A model generated the notes under the pieces. The model made no database searches and was not told where the DNA came from. It saw only the letters and a list, made by a program, of their open reading frames with translations. From contig NC_090131.1 of assembly GCF_040581485.1 (NCBI RefSeq), positions 23,076,532 to 23,140,531 of the forward strand: a DNA stretch of 64,000 nt, in the 5' to 3' direction. Positions 40,001-51,323 of the stretch are shown here, one piece after another (position 1 is the first letter of the stretch; each line of letters opens with the position of its first letter). The translations under genes and the position numbers were made by a program. The stretch comes from Linepithema humile. Its lineage: Eukaryota; Arthropoda; Insecta; Hymenoptera; Formicidae.

Positions 40001-42239
40001 AATTGTCACTTGGGCTTGGAGTACATGACGGAATTGGTGAACTTTCTTTTAGAAATGGAAGCGCCTCATCCGGATTTCCGCGTATGGATCACGACAGAGC
40101 CGCACAAAGACTTTCCAGTTTCCTTGCTGCAAATGTCTATAAAATATACATATGAACCCCCGCAAGGCATCTATTTTTATTTCCTTGAATAAAAATGTGT
40201 CTCTTTATGCAAGGGAATAAAAGCGGCATAATCAAGATATGATTTTTGCGTTAGGAATACGCGCGGGTTTATTGGCGACGTACAGTGGTATGAATCAGGA
40301 AATGCTGGACCAATGTGACGCTGTGCAATATATACCGCTAATATACACCGTGTCTTTTCTGCACACCGTTGTTCAGGAAAGACGGAAATTCGGTCCTCTG
40401 GGATGGAACATACCTTACGAATTCAATTCGGCGGACTGGTTGGCATCCTGCATGTTTATCAATAATCATTTAAATGATTATGATGCAAAACACGGTATAA
40501 ATTGGCAGATTATACGGTAAATATAAATTTAAAAAATCTTGTTTAGTTTCGTTTTTTGCGATGTTAATTTTATGTACTCTTACATTTTTAGTTATATGAT
40601 AGGTGAAGTGCAATATGGCGGACGCGTAACGGACGATTATGATAAAAGATTGTTAAACACATTCGCAAAGGTGTGGTTTACGGATGCGCTTTTTGCGGAA
40701 GGTTTCGCCTTCTACAAAGGCTATTCGATGTTGATATTTAAGCAAATAAGTGAGTATCTGAAAGCAATAGATGCCATGAGCACAATAGATCCGCCACAAG
40801 TATATGGCTTGCATCCGAATGCAGATATCACGTAAGATATTATTGAGAAAAAATATGTACATACAGATATATGTAAATGTTTATGCGAAGTAATGGAAAA
40901 ATTATATTGCATTATCAGGTATCAAAGTAACACCACGCAGACTGTACTGGATATAATAGTATCTGTGCAACCGAAAGAAGCGGGTGCTGTTGGCGCAGAA
41001 TCTCGCGAAGTGGTTGTTACAAGACTAACAAATGAAATGTTAAACAAGGTTCCAGCATTGTATGACATGTTTGAAGTTAAGGAAAGGTTCGTTAATTTTT
41101 TTTATTTTTGTATTCCAGCTATTGATTATTTTTTGTAGCAATTTATAAAATAATGACGAATTTTTTTATTTCTTATCACAGATTACGCGTAATGGGTCAT
41201 ACTGCTCCGATGAATATATTTTTAAAACAAGAAATCGACAGGATACAAATTGTTATAAAATTAGTGCGCATTACACTCAAGGATCTTCTGTTGGCGGTAG
41301 AAGGTGTAATTATAATGAATGAGGTAATTTTGTTTTAATTACAATTGTAAAGGAGAATGTTTTAAGACGAATTAATGTGAACACATCTTAGGAGTTGCGA
41401 GATGCTTTCGATAATATATACGACGCCAGAATACCAAAGGTTTGGAAAGCTCGATCATGGGAATCTGCCTCCTTGGGATTCTGGTTTACAGAGCTTTTAG
41501 AGAGAAACCAACAGTTTTCAACTTGGTTGTATAGCGGGAGACCGGCAAAATTTTGGATGACTGGCTTTTTCAATCCTCAAGGCATCTAATACATTTTTAT
41601 ATTAACATAAGTCGTTAATATTAATTTTAACTCTCTCAAAAAATTTGATTAACGAACTGAATTTATAGGATTTTTAACGGCGATGAAGCAAGAAGTAACA
41701 CGAGCTCATAAGTGGGCTTTGGATAACGTAACGCTTCACAATGAAGTTTCACGGAATACGGCAGAAGAAATTAAAACACCGCCACTTGTATGTAATAATA
41801 AAAAAATATATATATATCATGTCTGTAAAAATTAATTATATTATATTTTTTGTAAAACAGGAAGGTGTTTACGTTTATGGATTATTTCTGGAGGGTGCTG
41901 GCTGGGACAGAAGAAATATCCGTTTGTGTGAATCGGCAAATAAAGTTCTTTATGTATTAATGCCAGTAATACATATTTTTGCATTATATAATACTCCAGA
42001 TAAGAGCCCAAAGTTATATCAAGTAAGCGTAGAAATGATTAGAAAAGATTTGAGAACATTCGATTATATAATCACAAACAAAATTACATCATATAATTAT
42101 ATATATTTTCTAGTGTCCGGTATATAAAAAACCTCAGAGAACTTATGCATTGTTAATAACACCACTTTGGTTGCAAACTATAAAAAGTCCTGATTATTGG
42201 ATACTACGCGGTGTCGCTTTATTATGTGATAATAAATAA
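20770..42239 (+). CDS. Axonemal dynein heavy chain, DNAH5/DNAH8 type (outer-arm gamma class), many exons
   Basis: Motor subunit of outer dynein arms in cilia and sperm flagella. The first exon 20770-20898 (MANTYPASRDYTKPAINQRI) joins exon 21064 (AKFKEIRNARQGLL). Tail and linker exons run to about 30.3 kb. AAA1 has P-loop GPAGTGKT at 30341-30364 and CFDEFNRI; AAA2 has GPTGSGKT at 31805-31828; AAA3 has GEAGTAKS near 33381; AAA4 has GVGGSGKQ at 34790-34813. The stalk coiled coil and microtubule-binding domain are encoded at about 35.9-37.2 kb (DIATVRKLAKPPFLITLIMD, then QACGNVAGL), AAA5 at 37.3-38.3 kb (QGLPTDELSVQNGIIVTKA), AAA6 and C-terminal domain from 38.4 kb (WFTELLERNQQF, FWMTGFFNPQG, EGVYVYGLFLEGAGWDRRN), ending WILRGVALLCDNK. 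Motif wording matches DNAH5/8 (fly CG9492/kl-3) rather than beta-class chains. Two introns appear to be GC-AG. AATAAA at 42231-42236 touches the stop codon. I see no break; the exact length was not computed, and family members are about 4,500 aa. Confidence 0.94.
26255..26535. mobile_element. Non-autonomous TIR element (MITE), Tc1/mariner-like, in dynein intron
   Basis: About 281 bp with terminal inverted repeats of roughly 88 bp at about 80% identity. The left end reads TACACTATTCCACAAACAAT and the right end, reversed, TACACTACTCCACAAAAAAT. A TA dinucleotide flanks each side, consistent with Tc1/mariner-type target duplication. There is no coding capacity. It lies between two dynein tail exons. 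Confidence 0.85.
27185..27374. mobile_element. Short inverted-repeat element with internal tandem repeats, dynein intron
   Basis: Ends CTTAACCTTTTG and, reversed, CTTAACCCTTTG form 12 bp inverted repeats with one mismatch. Inside are three tandem units of 25, 25 and 24 bp at 27214-27287 built on TAAAGACGTCCTAAAAA, and a direct repeat TTTGAGTACTGTTG on both sides of the array. No coding capacity. Confidence 0.6.
30697..30788. repeat. (TA)n and poly-T tracts in dynein intron
   Basis: A TA run near 30697-30720 and a T run of about 23 bases near 30767-30788 lie just upstream of the dynein exon encoding the end of AAA1. Confidence 0.85.
37021..37056. repeat. (TA)n microsatellite in dynein intron
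   Basis: An uninterrupted AT dinucleotide run of 36 bp in the intron upstream of the stalk exon at 37084. Confidence 0.9.
40167..40254 (+). other. Apparent GC-AG intron of dynein gene (88 bp)
   Basis: The conserved C-terminal dynein sequence MSIKYTYEPPQG is followed in frame by an unrelated tail and a stop, while the conserved continuation IRAGLLATYSGMNQ begins at 40257 after TTGCGTTAG. Joining CAA G at 40166 to GA at 40255 restores the Gly codon. The intron then starts with GCATCTA; no GT donor exists nearby. Confidence 0.75.
41582..41668 (+). other. Apparent GC-AG intron of dynein gene (87 bp)
   Basis: The conserved FWMTGFFNPQG is followed by a stop two codons on, and the conserved FLTAMKQEVTRAHK continues at 41671 after AATTTATAG. 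Joining CAA G at 41581 to GA at 41669 restores Gly. The donor is GCATCTA, the same as in the other GC intron, and no GT is available. TTGATTAAC at 41645-41653 resembles the U12 branch-site consensus and its branch adenosine lies about 16 nt from the acceptor. Confidence 0.78.
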
Positions 42240-42930
42240 TTTTTCACATAAAAAAAGTATTACAAGTAAGTACTGATATAATTTCTAAAACAAATTTCTT
42301 GCAAAAAATAATTTTCTACATTGCATTAAAGAATTGACCCATTACTTGCATGTTTTCTTCTTTTTCTAATGCATTAACTTGCATAAAGTGTATGTATTTT
42401 GCACTTTAATATTACATTGTTATTAATATTCTGTTACTGTCATGTTTTAAATATTATAACTAAGAAAGTTACTTTTTTATTTGATATTCAAGTAATTTCA
42501 TAATTTTCAATTTATAAATTGTTTAATTAACTATTAAAAAACTTTTACGTAATTAATTTATTGAATTTTACAAACTGGGATGTATTATATACTCCGCGTG
42601 AATAATTATTGATTAATACAAAGTATTAATTAGAACGTGTTGTATTTTCAATATTCGATTAATATGCGTTTATAAATTGTTATATTTTTTTTTTCTGCGC
42701 GAGATCTTGCCTGCTGACGCATTCATAATTCGGCTTAAAGTTTTTTCGTATTTTACACTTGATCGTATAAGAATCTATTTGCATAAATGAATGATTGATA
42801 AAAAGACGTATAAATATATTGTAATCATTGATCGATATGTTGACTCGGGGAGTATAAATGTTGGAAACTCTAAAAGCTAGAGATAAAAGCATACAGATAA
42901 CACGAACCGCGGATTGTTTTGAAATTTCAA
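42240..42930. other. 3' flank of dynein gene, AT-rich
   Basis: No coding potential. It includes the presumed dynein 3' UTR; nothing else is recognised. Confidence 0.6.
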
Positions 42931-43054
42931 TGTGATGACGTCATCGCAACGTTTCGCGAAACATATAAATGCGGTGCGTCCTCCCCTCTACTCTACATTG
43001 CATGCGCAACTTCGCGTTTTTACTTTTGGCGGCACTGTTAGACGTGACATGGGG
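42931..43054 (+). promoter_or_regulatory. Compact promoter-like block with CRE, TTTCGCGAAA palindrome, TATA box and first-exon donor
   Basis: A 12 bp perfect palindrome GATGACGTCATC (consensus CRE, TGACGTCA at 42936-42943) is followed six bases later by another perfect 12 bp palindrome, GTTTCGCGAAAC (42951-42962, E2F-like core), and then immediately by ATATAAAT (42963-42970), a good TATA box. Transcription would start near 42995 on the plus strand, and GGGG|GTAAGAAAG at 43055 is a strong splice donor, suggesting a short, probably non-coding first exon. No downstream coding exon is recognised in the window, so the target is unknown. Confidence 0.5.
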
Positions 43055-44455
43055 GTAAGAAAGTTGAAAGTACACGCACCTCTCTTCATATAAAGAAAAT
43101 TTTGAGCGCCAAAGAGTTTCAAACCATTATTGTAGAAAAGAGCAACAGGCTGTTATTGTAGAATATTAATTGGTACGTATAGTCTTTTAACATTCAATAA
43201 TTGATCTAGATTCATCGCGTTGATGCTCATCGCGTCGTATCGGTTCTCGCTGAATCTTTGAACAATACGAAAGTGCCGTTACACTTTGTATCTCGGAAAA
43301 AGCAAGATGTCGAGCAGTTACGCGCGATCGTTGCTTTCTGCGTTATTTATACATTTTAAAATGCGTCTCATGTATAATCATGCGTCAAAGAATCCAAATA
43401 TATTGCCGATCAATATAATGATACAGGCACATGATGAAAATCAATTCTTGCAATAATATTCGCGTTTAAATCTCTTTTTGACTAGTGATTGACAATCATT
43501 AATGATACTTTCTACAACATATTGCCGAAGCAGTTGCTACAAAATACTGGAGTATCAATTGGCCAATCGTATCGTAAGTAATAATTAATACCATAGAATA
43601 GTTTAGGTCAGCAATAAAGGCAAGCAAAGGCGAGGAAGAAATATCGGGTGATGAATAATTTCATAATTATTATTTGATTAATTAACTTTAATCATGATAT
43701 TTTGACCATTGTACTATAATTAGATTCTTGATGCGGAGCGTAATAAATGGTGAATTAATAATCATATCTAATGATTCTACTTACAATAATTAAAATGTCA
43801 ACTAATTAATTTTTATCAATGGTCAAATAATAAAATATATTGGAATTTCCTTGTTTTATATTGACTGTTGTCTTGTATTATGTACTGCACTAAGATTGGT
43901 TTAGCTTTTTGTTAATAATATAAAATGGATTTTGTGTGCAAAAGTTTCATATATAATTTTTATTTATAATCATAATTACATTTGTCGATAACTCTTGGCA
44001 AAAAATAAATCTACATTATCTTTCGACAGCACTCATAAGTAGAGGGTAGTGTCCTCTGCTGGGCGGTGAACAAACTACGATGCAATTGCACAAATTCATA
44101 CCGCATTCATAAAGTAAGGTAAATTTATTAATATTCTGTAAAATCTGTATTGTTTTCACCACATCTGTAATTACTTTATTTGTTAATTATAATTGTTAAT
44201 TATAATTAACAAATTAATTGTGCAAGAATGCAATGTACGACTTTTTGGCTTTGTACAATGTAATTAGTTATATTATCTCATATATGTTATATTTCTATCG
44301 TGAATAGTGCATTCGAGAATATTGATTCGTTATCACATTAAAATTGCATATTTAGAATAACCATTACTCGAAATTTTATCTATTTGAAATTGAAGATGTG
44401 AATAACACTATAAATTTTTTATATTTTTTACATAAAAAATTGGATTATTATTTTA
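43055..44455. other. Non-coding stretch with a 20 bp palindrome
   Basis: AT-rich without coding potential. It contains two direct copies of TTGTTAATTATAA (44180-44192, 44193-44205), the second forming the perfect palindrome TTGTTAATTATAATTAACAA at 44193-44212. Confidence 0.5.
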
Positions 44456-44590
44456 GGTTATATTGTCGAGGAAAACATCATTGTGGTAGAAGAGTAGTCA
44501 TAAGCATTACTGTGGTACTAGCTAAGGTAGACGATCGTAGAAAGGATCATGGAAAGGACCTTGGAGAGGATCGTGAAGAGAGGATCGTGG
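44456..44590 (+). other. Possible internal exon, no recognised product
   Basis: The segment is bounded by an acceptor-like ATTATTTTAG and a strong donor GTGG|GTAAGTC. It is locally purine-rich with repeated GGATCGTG/GGATCATGG units (44541-44590), which makes its open frame low-complexity (charged Asp/Arg/Lys). It could be a lncRNA or UTR exon downstream of the 42.97 kb promoter. This is supported only by the splice signals. Confidence 0.25.
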
Positions 44591-47500
44591 GTAAGTCATA
44601 CAATAATCTTTACAAATGTATCTTTTATATTTGCGATTTATATTTTAATTGTAATTCTCGTTGCAAATGCAATGTGCATAGAACATCAGATTTGAAACTG
44701 CTATTTCAATGTTCTGAAAGCATAATATATCAGACATAATAAGAAAATTATTATGCAAATGACTAGTACTATATTTATCTGTATCGCCGCTTCTCTCTAA
44801 AGACTTTTTAGAGATTATCCGCATTTATATTTACAATCAATGTTTGCATCTCAAAGTATCTCACTGAGCCAGTTTAGCCGCCGCTTTCGTCGCTAATTCG
44901 GCGGTTTGCCTCCGCGAATAGTTGCGCGCGCAAACTTGGTGGCCTAAATTAGCGCAAAGGAAGAAAATAGTGAAACATTTTGTTCCGCAGTATCCCATTA
45001 CGTTCTATGGCTTTCAACGTATCGTCGTGTTATCCGGTTGATATATCTCGTATGTCTATCCACCCTCGCGCCACCGTTAATAGCAGGCAATTTCGTGTTC
45101 CCTCGGCTAACCCGTGTAATTGAGCCAATGTGTGTTAATCAGAGGCGCCTCATTTGCCACGGGGAATACTCCAAATTGCTTTTGTTACCTGGAATATCTT
45201 GGTGCGCGGCATTGCCTGTATTGATTCACGAAATTGACATTCCGCTTAAAATATGCAAAACGCGCACCGCCGCGCGATGCATCGAATTACGAAATGCATC
45301 AGGCATTGATATATTCTGGCACAATATCGCACTCCTTCTATGGCATATGTTTTTTCTATTTATTTTAATATAAAATTTCATGTAAACTGGCAATAAATAA
45401 TATATAAATTAGAGCAAAATATTCATATCGATTGCGGTGAATAGCATTACGTGTAATGATACTATTAAAAATGAAAGCTTATTTTACGTAATGCAATGTG
45501 TTGGAGCAACGCAGCAAATATTTCATGTAGAGGTTTATGAATAGCTTGTGACAGATTTTTACAATACAATTTCAACACATACTTTTCTCGTAACATCGCA
45601 TTCAAAATATTTCTACAATTTCTCGAGGATTTTAGATTTACGTATAAAATACGCTATGTATCATTACGGCGGATATGACACATAAATTACACATTCCATT
45701 TTTATGAAACACAATTATCCATTCCATTTTTAATACAAAACTGCAAGAGTGTGCTTATGTAATCCAATTTAAGGATTAAGGATCGTTCTGATAATGAAGA
45801 TGTACGATACAGGCTCTAGCTCAACGTGTGTGTACTAGCCATCGTGTGCTAGAGCCTAGTACAATAATGTACTATTGCCAGGGGATCACATTGGTCCGAG
45901 TCAGCGCAGTTAATTTTCGATAGCACCGAATCACCCTCGTGGTAATTGTCGTCCATGACTTTAACCGCTGGTCGTCTTTGTCTACTTGTTCTATACGAAA
46001 GCAACATGGTTTGATTTCTTGCGGTCATGTGCACGAATAGCATTGCCGAGCATACAGAAATTTCTCATAATTATAAATATTAGAAATTTTTGAATAGTGA
46101 AATTTTTTAATAATTAAATAAATTAAAAAATTGTTTTATTCTTTGAAATTTTTAACACTGGAATTTGGGATTTAATTTTTGATTAAGGTTTTTTATTTTA
46201 TAAATTTATATGTAGTTTATGAATTAATCAAAAAGATTTAAAGAAATTTGTTTTGCAAAATTTAATTTTTAATTTTAAAAATTGGAAAAATCTTATACTT
46301 TTTATTTTTTTTTATATATAATAAAATATTATAAAATATTAAAGTCACTTTGCATTTCTCACGTTGGATTAGATAAACAGTTTTTAAATTCTAATTTTTA
46401 TTAAAAAATTAGCTACAATATGGCACATTTGAATTTCAAATATGGAGCAAAAGAGGGTTTAACATATTTTACTTCCTAAAAAAACTAATTTTTTAAGCCG
46501 GATTATTCCAATAGCAGGATTAAAGTGAATTCTGTCTTACAAGAAAGAATTGAAATGGATCTAAAAGTTTGAAAATCAACCTGGAATTAAAATTTCGCAT
46601 TACGGAGTATTATTCATATTATGAATTACATTTCGCAATACAGAGTGTGTGATATATTTATAATCTTAAACACTTTTTAACGAAAAAGTTTTTAAGCAAT
46701 CCATTATATTTAATCGCTGTATTTTTAAATCTTTGTAGTTTTATGTGGGTAACTTTCTTTTATTAATAATCATTACCGAATACAAATCTTTTTCTTCTTT
46801 CTATTATCATCAAGTAGCATTGCAATGTGCAAATAAATGCAAATAGCAATGTATATTTGCATTGCTTGTTAACAATTACTTAAATAAAACTTATCATACA
46901 GTTAAAATTCAAATATTAAAATTTCTTTGGAGAATGTGAAGTAAATACGATTCACAAAATATAAGAAAAATTAAATAAGAATTTTCATATTAATACGTAA
47001 TTGTTGTTTATTATTTAATTCTGAATAGTTTTATTACAAATAATGTTTATTGCAGAAAAGATTATACAGTTGAAAATCTATAATTATCTATATATTGCAT
47101 TTCTGCAAATTATTGTAGAAATAAATTTTTTTCTTTCTAAGTTACGCATAATCAACTACAATTTTTAAATCAAATATTATAATATCAACCAATTTTCCTA
47201 AAAGTGCGATATTTTAAAAAATATGAATTTATAAATGTATAATTCTTGTTATAAATTCTAGCACGGAACTTATTTTAATGAAATATTTAGGAAACAATAG
47301 AATTATATTTAAACAAAATAAATCAGCGCAAAGAATAATTGGAAAATAATTTTTAAACATAACAAAAAAATAATAATTATATGAAAGAAACACATATATA
47401 AATATACTTACATTAATATAAAGAGGTGATTATTCAGCTCCGCATGCACATCAGCTAGCCTGTTTATTATCATTAAAAAAATGCATTTTTTTAATGATAA

Positions 47501-48327
47501 ATTACTTACCATATCGTTGCTCTACTGTCACTCGAAGCCTCCTTCTCCTCTCAACGGATTTTCAAGCATTCACGCATACGCATTGCTCGCGCGCGTATCC
47601 GAATGCTTCTTTTTTTATCCTGTAGAGTGTCCTTTAAATAGTTTTCGATATAAATTTGCATAGTCTATGTTTTTAAACAAATTGTGAGTCTGTCCACTCT
47701 TCAATTAATCACTAGATCTAATATAATTTTGTATGTACACATATCCAAAAACAGGATTAAGTTTCTTGCTTAACGACGAGAGCAATCTTGTGGGAAAGAT
47801 AATTTAGAAATCCTCTTACATTGGTATTTCGTTCATTATCCTTAATGGTGCGAGGAGCAAAAAGTCCCTCGGGTGTTACCGCCTTCACGCGCTATTAGGT
47901 ACAATTATTCGATTGTATTCGCTAAACTCAATCACCTTATTTGCTCGAAGAACAAAAAGAAGTAACAAAAAATATTTTCAACATAACAAAGTGTGCAACA
48001 TAACGAGATGTCCTCATTTTTCACGTTAAAGATCTTATTTTAAAACTTTTTTCTAAAGTAAAATCTATTTGAAATTAAGTGAATAATGACATTTTAATAT
48101 AAAAATGGATATGAGATAGACTCAATCTATTTTCAAATAGTCTTTTACTTCTAACAGAAAATATATTTTACAAATTCAGTTTCCTTTTATATATATTTTT
48201 TTTAATTTTATATTTATTTTTCATAATAAATATCTTAAAATTTTTTAAAATAAAAATTGTTTAAAATTGAATAAAAAATTACCAATATTAAAATGACTTT
48301 ATATATTTATCTTTCACATTAAATATG
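44591..48327. other. Long non-coding stretch
   Basis: No coding gene recognised. A CpG-richer patch spans about 44870-45330; a 10 bp perfect stem AGGCTCTAGC/GCTAGAGCCT lies at 45811-45857 followed by TAGTACA/TGTACTA; paired octamer motifs lie at 46836-46863. From 46.1 to 48.3 kb it is very AT-rich. Confidence 0.5.
46836..46863. promoter_or_regulatory. Inverted pair of POU octamer motifs
   Basis: ATGCAAAT at 46837-46844 and its complement ATTTGCAT at 46855-46862 sit within a perfect 10 bp inverted repeat AATGCAAATA/TATTTGCATT with an 8 bp spacer. These are consensus octamer sites for POU-domain factors. Function is not shown. Confidence 0.35.
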
Positions 48328-49500
48328 TTATTTTCTTCTTTTTTTCCTTATTTGAGATCTAATGATCTGTTTGTTTCCAAAGTTACACTCGCACTGGTTT
48401 TCTTGTGAGGTAGATTGCCAACTATCTCTCCACCTTTTGGGGGTCTTCCAGGTGAGCGACGGTCTTTCGGTTTTCCCTCGAGTGCTATGCGTGCTAAACT
48501 GTTCTTTCTCGATTCGTTTTACATGCTCGTACCATTGTCGTCTTCTTTGTCGTCCGTATCTTACCACATCCTGTATATTGCATTGATGTCTGATGTCTTC
48601 ATTGCTTATCTTGTTTCTCAGAGTTTTGCCGATTATTGCTCTTAGCGTCTTTATTTCGGCTGCTCGTAGTTTTAAGTTTTGTTTGTTTCTACTCATGTTT
48701 CTATACCGTATGTCAAAATCGGCCTCACACATGTCTTATAGATTCTGACCTTGCTATCGGTGCGCATGTACTTGCTCTAAATCACATCTCTCAGACAACC
48801 GGATATTGCACCCTTAGCCTGACCCATTAGATTTTTTGTCGAGCCGTGCCCACTTGCTAGATCTACTCCTAGATATTTAAATTGCATCACTTGCTCTATC
48901 AGTTTGTTCTCGATCACAAGTTTGCATCTAATTGGATCTAGAAAAGGTTATACATTTGGTTTTGTCAGTGAATATCTTCATGTTGAGCTGCTGACATATT
49001 TGATAGAACTTAAAAAACTGTCTTTACAAATCATTTTCGGTCTCTGCAATGATTGCTGCATCATCGGCGTAACATACCATACTAATAAATTTGTTCATTC
49101 TGTATCAGCGAGGTAACTTTTTTTATGATTTTCCATTGCAAGATTAAAGAGGAATGGACTAAGGCTGTCTAATTCTTCCTAGTGTAAATATATCCTCCAT
49201 TGTGTGTCCCCTGGCTTTAACTCTCGTAGTGTTGTCAATGTTAAGTTTGTGTATGATTTTTACGATGTTAGGAGATGTTTGTTTCTTAATTAATATTTTT
49301 AGGATTTTGCTCTTGTTGTGAACCTTTTTAAACGCTTTCGTTAAGTCGACAAAGCAAACATATGCAAGTGTATAAAATTCTATTACTTTATCCTTTATTT
49401 GCTTAATGATATATGTGGCGTTTCTTGTAGATCTGTTTCTTTTGAATCTTGTTATTCCTCTCTGTTAATTATATGATTCATTATCTGTTTGTCGCTTTTT
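48328..49500 (-). mobile_element. Decayed LINE fragment: reverse transcriptase palm to C-terminus
   Basis: Read on the minus strand, successive RT motifs appear in different frames: CFVDLTKAFKKVHNK (about 49355-49310), RQ-SLSPFLFN-like residues (about 49175-49120), the catalytic YADDAAIIAETENDL (near 49070-49030), then TDKTKC, KYLGVDLASG and the C-terminal block ADFDIRYRNMSRNKQNLKL, LRAAEIKTLR, ISNEDIRHQ and QWYEHVKRIEKEQ up to 48328. This order is typical of insect non-LTR endonuclease-reverse transcriptases. Frame changes and stop codons make it non-functional. Confidence 0.88.
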
Positions 49501-51168
49501 AAAGATAGGGATTGTAATATTTTATTTTAAAATCTTTAAATAAATAATTACAACTCCAATGTAAAAATAAGTGTAAAATATTTCAGTCTATCTTTAAAAA
49601 ACAAAGTCTTTTCTAATTTTTAATACATTTTCTAATTTTATCATTCAATAACAAGAGAGGAATAACAACAGAGATTTGAAGGTAACCTCAAAGAGTCTTA
49701 TCAAGTATCGTGCGAATGTTCTTCGAAGGAGCACCGAGTGCGCAATCATGATGGTTACGGGGGCGCGAGGTACCATCTCGGTAAACTGGTCTAATCCGAG
49801 AGCGGGTCTCGGAACCGTTGCGGCTTCTTCATCTTCGTGGCGCCAACTTTCAAGAACATTTTCACGACGGCCTTCAGACCAGTCATTTAGTTATATTAAG
49901 GAAAAGTTGCCGCGATCTTCGCTGGAAGTAAATGCGACGAGTTGGGCGGCGGAGAAAAGAAACTTCCGAGCCTGTGAGCCGACCGACGATTAAGAGAAGT
50001 AGAAAACTTCTCCCAGACGCTCATGTGTCCTGCGCGAGATAACAAATGTCATCTTGACTATACTACACTTCGCGTCGACAGAATTATGACCGCCGCCAGT
50101 TTGCGACATCGCCGTGGACCTTTGCACGACTATTGCGCGAGAATACGAAGTAGTAATCCTAGATATTGTTACTTTGGCAATTCTATGATATCTCGTCAGC
50201 GCGTATTTGTAGGAAATAAATGAGTCATATATCAAACAAATATCCGCGTTTCTATTTATAGATTAGATCCTTGGGATCGCATATCGCATATATATATGCA
50301 CTCTAATTGCATCGCGCATGGCGATGCCACAATAGATCGCCCCGAACAGATTCTCCCCGTAAACTCTTTGTCCGGAAAGAGGGAGTCCTCGACAGTCGCT
50401 CGTTATCCTGATCGTGGACGAATCTTATCTTCGTCGTGGTCGCTCCAGTTGCGCGTGCCATAAATCTCGGTGCGAGAGAAGCGGTAGAGCGGTGTTACGT
50501 ATGCGGGATGAGTTCGGTCGTCGCGACAACCCCCTTGTTTCGAGTTTGCCGCGTCATCCTTGAAGCCGGCTCTCTCCACTCTCTACGGTGACTCTCTCTC
50601 CACGGTGACCACCATCTCTAGCTCGCTCTCCGAGGCCAAGCACAGCGTCGTGACCCGGATAAAGCGAGAGGGAGAGAGAGAGAGCGCACACGAGCTTCCA
50701 GTTTTCGTGGTATGCGTGGTCACCAAACACGTTAGCCACGTATATGCATGTCTCAGAACGGCGAACGCGTCTCACAGCGCGCGCGGCCCCGCTGGTATGC
50801 TCGGGACAATAATCGTACCGTCGAGGACGCAAACATTGTGCATATATGCACCGCATGACAACATCCACTGGCGGCCGACGTGCGTGTCCTTTGCACAGAA
50901 ATCATCACGTATCTTCCTCTTTTCGCTCTATCCATTCTCGCTTTCTCTCTTTCTCACGCTTTCTCTGTCCGTGTTATTCTTTGTCACTGTTGTATGCTTA
51001 CTGCCGTTTGCATTATGGAATATGCTAGTCTATACAGTTATCTGCAGGACATCGTGTTTGCTTCCTGGCATATGTATATTTTTTGACTTCGGTGCGAGTC
51101 TTTCCATCGCATAGCTTCTTTTCTATCTGCGGTAGATTAAGATGTTAATTAATTTTGTGATTACGTTT

Positions 51169-51323
51169 TGTGAAATTAACACCCCACAGATTTAATAGTG
51201 GATTTTTTATTTAATTCGCCGGAATTATTTATAAATTTAATGAAGAACTCTAGAATTCTTTGGGGTGCATTCAGAATTTTAATAAAAAATTAATTTTTTC
51301 GAAAATGGGGTGTCAATTTCACA
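51169..51323. mobile_element. Short inverted-repeat (MITE-like) element, 155 bp
   Basis: Ends TGTGAAATTAACACCCCA and, reversed, TGTGAAATTGACACCCCA match at 17 of 18 positions. The interior is AT-rich and non-coding, in a CpG-rich neighbourhood. A target-site duplication is not obvious. Confidence 0.7.

Noticed and set aside
44035..44065. CTCF-like CCAGCAGAGGACACTA (minus strand)
   Set aside because: A single imperfect match to a degenerate consensus; insect CTCF preferences differ and there is no supporting context.
45038..45373. Plus-strand 111-codon open frame with hydrophobic stretches
   Set aside because: No recognisable domain, no splice or promoter context, and composition like translated CpG-rich non-coding DNA.
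49676..49993. Plus-strand 105-codon open frame in CpG-rich DNA
   Set aside because: Ser/Arg-rich with no family resemblance; overlapping frames exist on the other strand.
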